A stretch of DNA of 64,000 nt from Macrostomum hystrix (Eukaryota; Platyhelminthes; Macrostomidae), in the NCBI GenBank assembly GCA_950097015.1, contig CATNEN010000030.1:605001-669000 (forward strand). The letters are read 5' to 3'. The notes under the pieces were generated by a model that saw only the letters and a program-made list of their open reading frames with translations, did not search any database and was not told the DNA's origin. The position numbers were made by a program, and so were the translations under genes. Positions within the stretch are counted from its first letter, which is position 1, and every line of letters starts with the position of its first letter. Shown here piece after piece: positions 58,480 through 64,000 of the stretch.

Positions 58480-59035
58480 CCATTCAACTGATTCAACCAG
58501 ATCAGCTGATTACTCTCCCAGATTAGCAGATTATCCCACCAGATCAGCTGATTACCTCACCACAACTGCTGATTACCTCACCAGATCTGCTGATTATCCC
58601 ACCAGATCTGCTGATTATCCCACCAGATCAGCTGATTACCTCACCAGATCAGCTGATTATCCCACCAGATCTGCTGATTATCCCACCAGATCAGCTGATT
58701 ACCTCACCAGATCAGCTGATTATCCCACCAGATCAGCTGATTATCCCACCAGATCAGCTGATTATCCCACCAGATCAGCTGATTATCCCACCAGATCTGC
58801 TGATTGCCCCACGAGATCAGCTGATTACCTCACCAGATCAGCTGATTACCTCACCAGATCAGCTGATTATCCCACCAGATCAGCTGATTATCCCACCAGA
58901 TCAGCTGATTGCCCCACTAGATCAGCTGATTACCTCACCAGATCAGCTGATTCACCAGATCAGCTGATTATCCCACCAGATCAGCTGATTATCCCACCAG
59001 ATCAGCTGATTGCCCCACTAGATCAGCGGAATATC
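58480..59035. repeat. 21-bp minisatellite upstream of DPM1
   Basis: About 26 units with the core CCAGATCAGCTGATTATCCC, variants TACCTCA, TGCCCCA and GATCTGC. Each unit has CAGCTG, an E-box-type palindrome. It ends about 90 bp before the DPM1 start. The 58 kb stretch before it (57903-58479) shows no other feature. Confidence 0.95.
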
Positions 59036-59117
59036 CTTCGTTTTCAAAATCTAACTAAATTGTATGCATTTTTTGTATATAGTTGCAGCCGCACTCCTTC
59101 TATTAACAGCCCTATAA

Positions 59118-60548
<1,431 letters not shown>

Positions 60549-62140
60549 ATATTATTTATTAATTACAGATCCCTAAACTGTATCGCTTTGTGTGGGAACT
60601 TTGGCCTTCTTCTATCGGTGACAGCTGGCTGTGAGAATGTCTATTGATCTTTACATTGTCGTTCCGTTAGGTTAAACAACCAACTATTGATATAAGCTCG
60701 TAGTTTAGAAGATTCTGTCTCTAAAAAGAGTCTCTACCAAAATCGTAGCCTATATATTCGAATGTGATAACGCTTGATTTCTTAGAAACATGTATAATTC
60801 ACTTTTCAAAAATCCACAATCTCTAGTTTCTTCAAAGCATACACTTAATTTTCTTGAACATCTGTATTTTTTATTTAAATATTCAGGAATAAAAATTAAT
60901 TTTACAAAATATCTAAAAATTTAGATAAACATAATGGGTTTTCTAGAAAATCTACTATATTCCATTTCTTGGAAATCAGTGACCATCCATTTCTAGGAAA
61001 AAATAGTTTGAAAAAATCTTTAAAGCCAGTTAAAATTAATTTTTTAGAAACTTCCAACTCTTTTTTCTACAACTGTTGAGATTTAAATGTTCTGTTCATC
61101 AAAATGTCACAAGTTTACGTACTACGTCAGGAATTGGGTTAATATTTTGTGCAATTTGTTAGTTTTCTGTCGATTTCAATTTTTTCTGATACTACTAGAC
61201 TTTGGACATGATGTTGATGTAAGCATTTTGCTTGATTAGTAAAAATTGCCGGTTAAAATTTTCAATTCAATATAATACATACAGGAACTGTTGTCAATGT
61301 TTTTCGAACAATTAAATATTTATTGCCTGTTATTTTAATGCCATACTTTGTTAGTTGTACATTAACGGGTGGCTCTGTATTTATATATTATCTTGCGACT
61401 TTATGTATTAGTCGACATATCTTTTGATTTCTGGTAAAACAAATAAACGCTGATAAATTGAATAAAACTGGGAAAGCTATGCTTTTCTACTTGTTCTACA
61501 AGATATTGAAAGATCTGCGTCATAAATTTTTTAAATCAATTCCTTCATTACAAAGTTTTTTCTATACATATCGGATAGTTGTTGAACTAATCTAGCTATT
61601 CTCTGGCCACATCTGGACCTAGGTGTCGTACTGTAACAGGACATGGAGCATCTTCCAGTTTTTTTTAAATAATCTCTCCATTATTTGTAGTTTTATTGTC
61701 ACTTCGCATAATATTTTAGTTAATCCAAAATATGCTCCATTTTAAATTGTTTAGCTCTTGACTGGAGAAATTTCTTAGAAATGGAATGTACTTCTCTATT
61801 ATCCCGTCCACTCGTTCTTTTAGCTTGCACGGAGTGGGCAGGGGTTGTTCTGTGCGTACTCTAGCCAGTTGGCGAATGTACGCCCACGCGGACCTTGGGG
61901 TGGGCATGTGAAATCTGCATATTCAGGCTGCATATTCTTCAAAGGCATGCCCTTATTTTATCTCAATTAAAAATGAGAGCAAGTCACGTGGTTTTTTGGC
62001 AAGCCTTTCTGCTTGTGAATTTTAGTGGCAATGAGACCTAGAATGCTTCTGTCTGAGCTTATTGGGCTACGATTAGAAATTCAGAGTTGAAAAAAACTAA
62101 TGCGTCCATTTTGAGGTGGGCAGGCTGTACATTTACTAGT
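60549..62140. other. AT-rich spacer between DPM1 and viperin
   Basis: No exon was seen. A TTTCTNRGAAA-like word recurs about six times between 60775 and 61050, which matters when judging STAT-like sites further on. Confidence 0.45.
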
Positions 62141-62143
62141 CCA

Positions 62144-62318
62144 CGGAATTTCCGTCGCATAGCCTGCCCCACCTCTGAATTTCCTAGAAATCTGGCTGGT
62201 GAATTCGGCATTTTCACCTAACTGAACTGGAGAAACGAAAACCCGGTTCTGTGAATTTCTTGGAAATTCCAAGCTGATTCAGTTCAGAGGCTATCAAAGC
62301 TAAGAACAATATAAATAG
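62144..62318 (+). promoter_or_regulatory. Viperin promoter: TATA box with kB-, IRF- and STAT-like sites
   Basis: TATAAATAG at 62310-62318, 76 bp before the ATG. Upstream: GGAATTTCC (kB-type) at 62145-62153; TTCCTAGAA (STAT-type TTCN3GAA) at 62181-62189; GAGAAACGAAAAC (IRF/ISRE-like, one mismatch to GAAANNGAAA) around 62230-62243; overlapping TTCTTGGAA (62257-62265) and GGAAATTCC (62262-62270). The motif assignments follow vertebrate and insect consensus; their activity here is inferred. Confidence 0.55.
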
Positions 62319-62393
62319 CTGTTCTGCGCGACAACTTCCAAGTTACCTTCTGTATTGAGTCTATTTAACTTAAGTGATTATAGCGATAATCCA

Positions 62394-63628
62394 ATGTGCG
62401 AACTGAGCAAGCCGACTGTCCATAATGAGTCTAGGATGCATCCTACGAGTACTATTGAGCGCAGTAAATTTCTATGGGCTAATTTGAGTTGGTTGGCCAG
62501 AATTGCTCTGGACTTTTTAGGAATCCTTGGACGTAGCTTTCTGCCTTGGCCAGCCGCTGACGGAGCTGCCAACAGGACCAGCGAGGCCGAAGCTGTTGAA
62601 CAGTTGACCGAGGCCCCGAAGCCATCGGAGGCTATCGTGCCAGTTAGCGTCAACTATCACTTCACCAGGCGGTGCAATTACAAGTGTGGCTTCTGCTTTC
62701 ACACCGCTATCAGCTCGTTTGTGCTGCCATTGGATGAGGCCAAGCGAGGCCTCAAACTGCTGAAGGAGGCTGGTGAGCTCGTTTATTCATTTCTGTATAT
62801 ATCTACCATTAGCCAGGAACTGTCCTCTGTCAGGTAGGAACTGTTGGATAGGTATTGTTAGAAAGGTACTGTTAGACAGGTAATTTTAGACAAGAACTGT
62901 TAGACAAAAGCTGTCCTCAGTCAGACAGAATCTAATCGATTTCTTCAACTATCCGCCCGCCCGGCAGGCATGCAGAAGGTGAACTTCTCCGGCGGCGAGC
63001 CTTTCCTGGAGCAGCGAGGCCGCCTGCTTGGCGAGATGGTCCGCTACTGCAAGGAGACACTCGGCCTGCCCAGCGTCAGCATCGTCAGCAACGGCAGCCT
63101 CATCACGGAGGAATGGTTCCAGACTTATGGTAAGCGAGCTGGGCCCGGATTGCTTGAGGACACGTCCGTGTGGAGCCTGCGACATTTTCTTCCTCACTGA
63201 CAACAATATTTACAGGCGAGTGGCTCGACATTCTGGCTGTGTCCTGCGACAGCTTCGACGAGGCCACCAATCGCGCCATTGGGCGTCATTCGCCGAGGCA
63301 TCACCACCTGGACAAGCTCTACCAGATCAGCGAATGGTGCGCCAGATATCGCGTGGCCTTCAAGATCAACACGGTGGTGAACACGCACAACTGGCAGGAG
63401 GACATGTCGGAGCACATCCTGGAGCTTCGGCCCTGCCGCTGGAAGGTCTTCCAGTGCCTACTGATTGGCGGAGAGAACTGCGGCGATGACAGCCTGAGGC
63501 AGGCCGAAACATTTGTCATCACGGACGAACAGTTTCGCAGCTTCTTGGACAGGCACGGCAGAGTTGCCTGCCTGGTGCCAGAGAGCAACGAGAAGATGCG
63601 CGACAGCTACCTCATCTTGGACGAGAGG
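62394..63628 (+). CDS. RSAD2: Viperin (RSAD2), radical-SAM antiviral enzyme, 3' end outside the window
   Basis: Viperin converts CTP to the chain-terminating ddhCTP. Exons 62394-62772, 62968-63129 and 63216-63628 encode about 318 residues; the last exon(s), carrying the conserved C-terminus, lie beyond 64000. An N-terminal hydrophobic/amphipathic segment ([20 protein letters not shown]) matches the ER/lipid-droplet anchor. The catalytic domain starts at [19 protein letters not shown] with the CxxxCxxC cluster motif, followed by [77 protein letters not shown] and [18 protein letters not shown]. All junctions keep phase. It is the only gene here with a TATA box and without an AG acceptor before its start. 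No inactivating change was seen. Confidence 0.97.
62815..62930. repeat. Degenerate short tandem repeat in viperin intron 1
   Basis: Six to seven loose units of TAGACAGGTACTGT type (15-16 bp). Confidence 0.7.
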
Positions 63629-63685
63629 GTGAGCAGTTGACAGCGGGACATTCAGAGTGTATACGATGAGAAATAATAATAATTA

Positions 63686-63955
63686 CAGGAGGGCTGCGGG
63701 CCATGGTGCATCATTTGGTGACACTAGACCCGCAGCCAGCGAGGAGGCAATTCTGCCCATTTCGCTGACTCCTGACACAGATACTGTATGCAGGCACACA
63801 CAGGTGTGTACATCTGCCCTGACTTTCTCATCGTAAGGCAGTGTACACTTTCCCTGTGCCTTGGGGGTTGGCCTTCAAGGGCGTAAATTGCACGACAAGC
63901 CCCCAAGCCTCTCTCCGCGGCTCTCTCAAGGCAGATATACATCCCCTTTGTGCAT
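63686..63955 (-). mobile_element. SINE family A copy in viperin intron 3
   Basis: A minus-strand copy from the 3' end (inverted CATCATTTGGTGACACTAG near 63703-63726) through CACACAGGTGTGTACATCTG, CCTGTGCCTTGGGGGTTGGC and CACGACAAGCCCCCAAGC to CTCTCCGCGGC. A separate plus-strand SINE 3' part (GCTCAGGAGTCAGCGGAATG) starts at about 63931 and runs out of the window, so two copies meet head to head. Confidence 0.85.
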
Positions 63956-64000
63956 GTTTGCTCAGGAGTCAGCGGAATGGGCAGAATTGCCTCTCGCTGT

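Overview
The window is nuclear DNA of an invertebrate animal. The genes have GT-AG introns, one probable GC-AG intron, GC-rich exons in an AT-rich background, and animal-specific products (synaptophysin-type vesicle protein, DEG/ENaC channel, ASK-type MAP3K, viperin). Nine of ten start codons lie 9-81 nt downstream of a pyrimidine-rich AG acceptor, which suggests spliced-leader trans-splicing or habitual 5'-UTR introns. With the heavy load of minisatellites and tRNA-derived SINEs this fits a spiralian, perhaps a free-living flatworm, but the species cannot be proved from sequence alone.

Layout. 0-3.4 kb (minus strand): terminal exon of an unknown protein, then a three-exon PIGM (GPI mannosyltransferase I). 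3.4-10 kb: AT-rich spacer with a 21-bp minisatellite, a G-tract array and a nested foldback element. 10-12.4 kb: intronless NFU1 (Fe-S scaffold) and an intronless bHLH factor. 13.3-27 kb: a 13-exon ASK/MAP3K5-type kinase whose second intron carries a 3.5-kb array of a 16-bp repeat; other introns hold further arrays and SINEs. 28-29.7 kb: intergenic minisatellite. 31.4-33.5 kb: a DEG/ENaC channel with an apparent 1-base frameshift. 33.5-35.3 kb: a TTAA-flanked DNA element containing an eroded jockey-like retrotransposon. 35.7-39.4 kb: two more arrays. 39.5-42.3 kb: exon candidates and an unrecognised three-exon protein. 43.1-52.2 kb: a decayed Polinton/adintovirus-like DNA virus relic (protein-primed DNA polymerase B, capsid protein, pX-like peptide, several unknown ORFs), itself split by a 5'-truncated non-LTR retrotransposon. 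54-60.5 kb: synaptophysin-like gene, NDUFB6-like complex I subunit, DPM1 (dolichol-phosphate mannose synthase). 62.4 kb to the end: viperin (RSAD2), running out of the window.

Functional links are limited: PIGM and DPM1 belong to one pathway (DPM1 makes the mannosyl donor used by PIGM) but are about 56 kb apart on opposite strands, so this is not an operon. Viperin is the only gene with a TATA box and a cluster of kB-, IRF- and STAT-like sites and the only one without the AG acceptor before its start, as expected for an inducible antiviral gene. The most unusual features are two minisatellites that appear to have been seeded by functional boundaries: one repeats the PIGM exon 1 donor splice site, another repeats the last codons and stop codon of the ASK gene.
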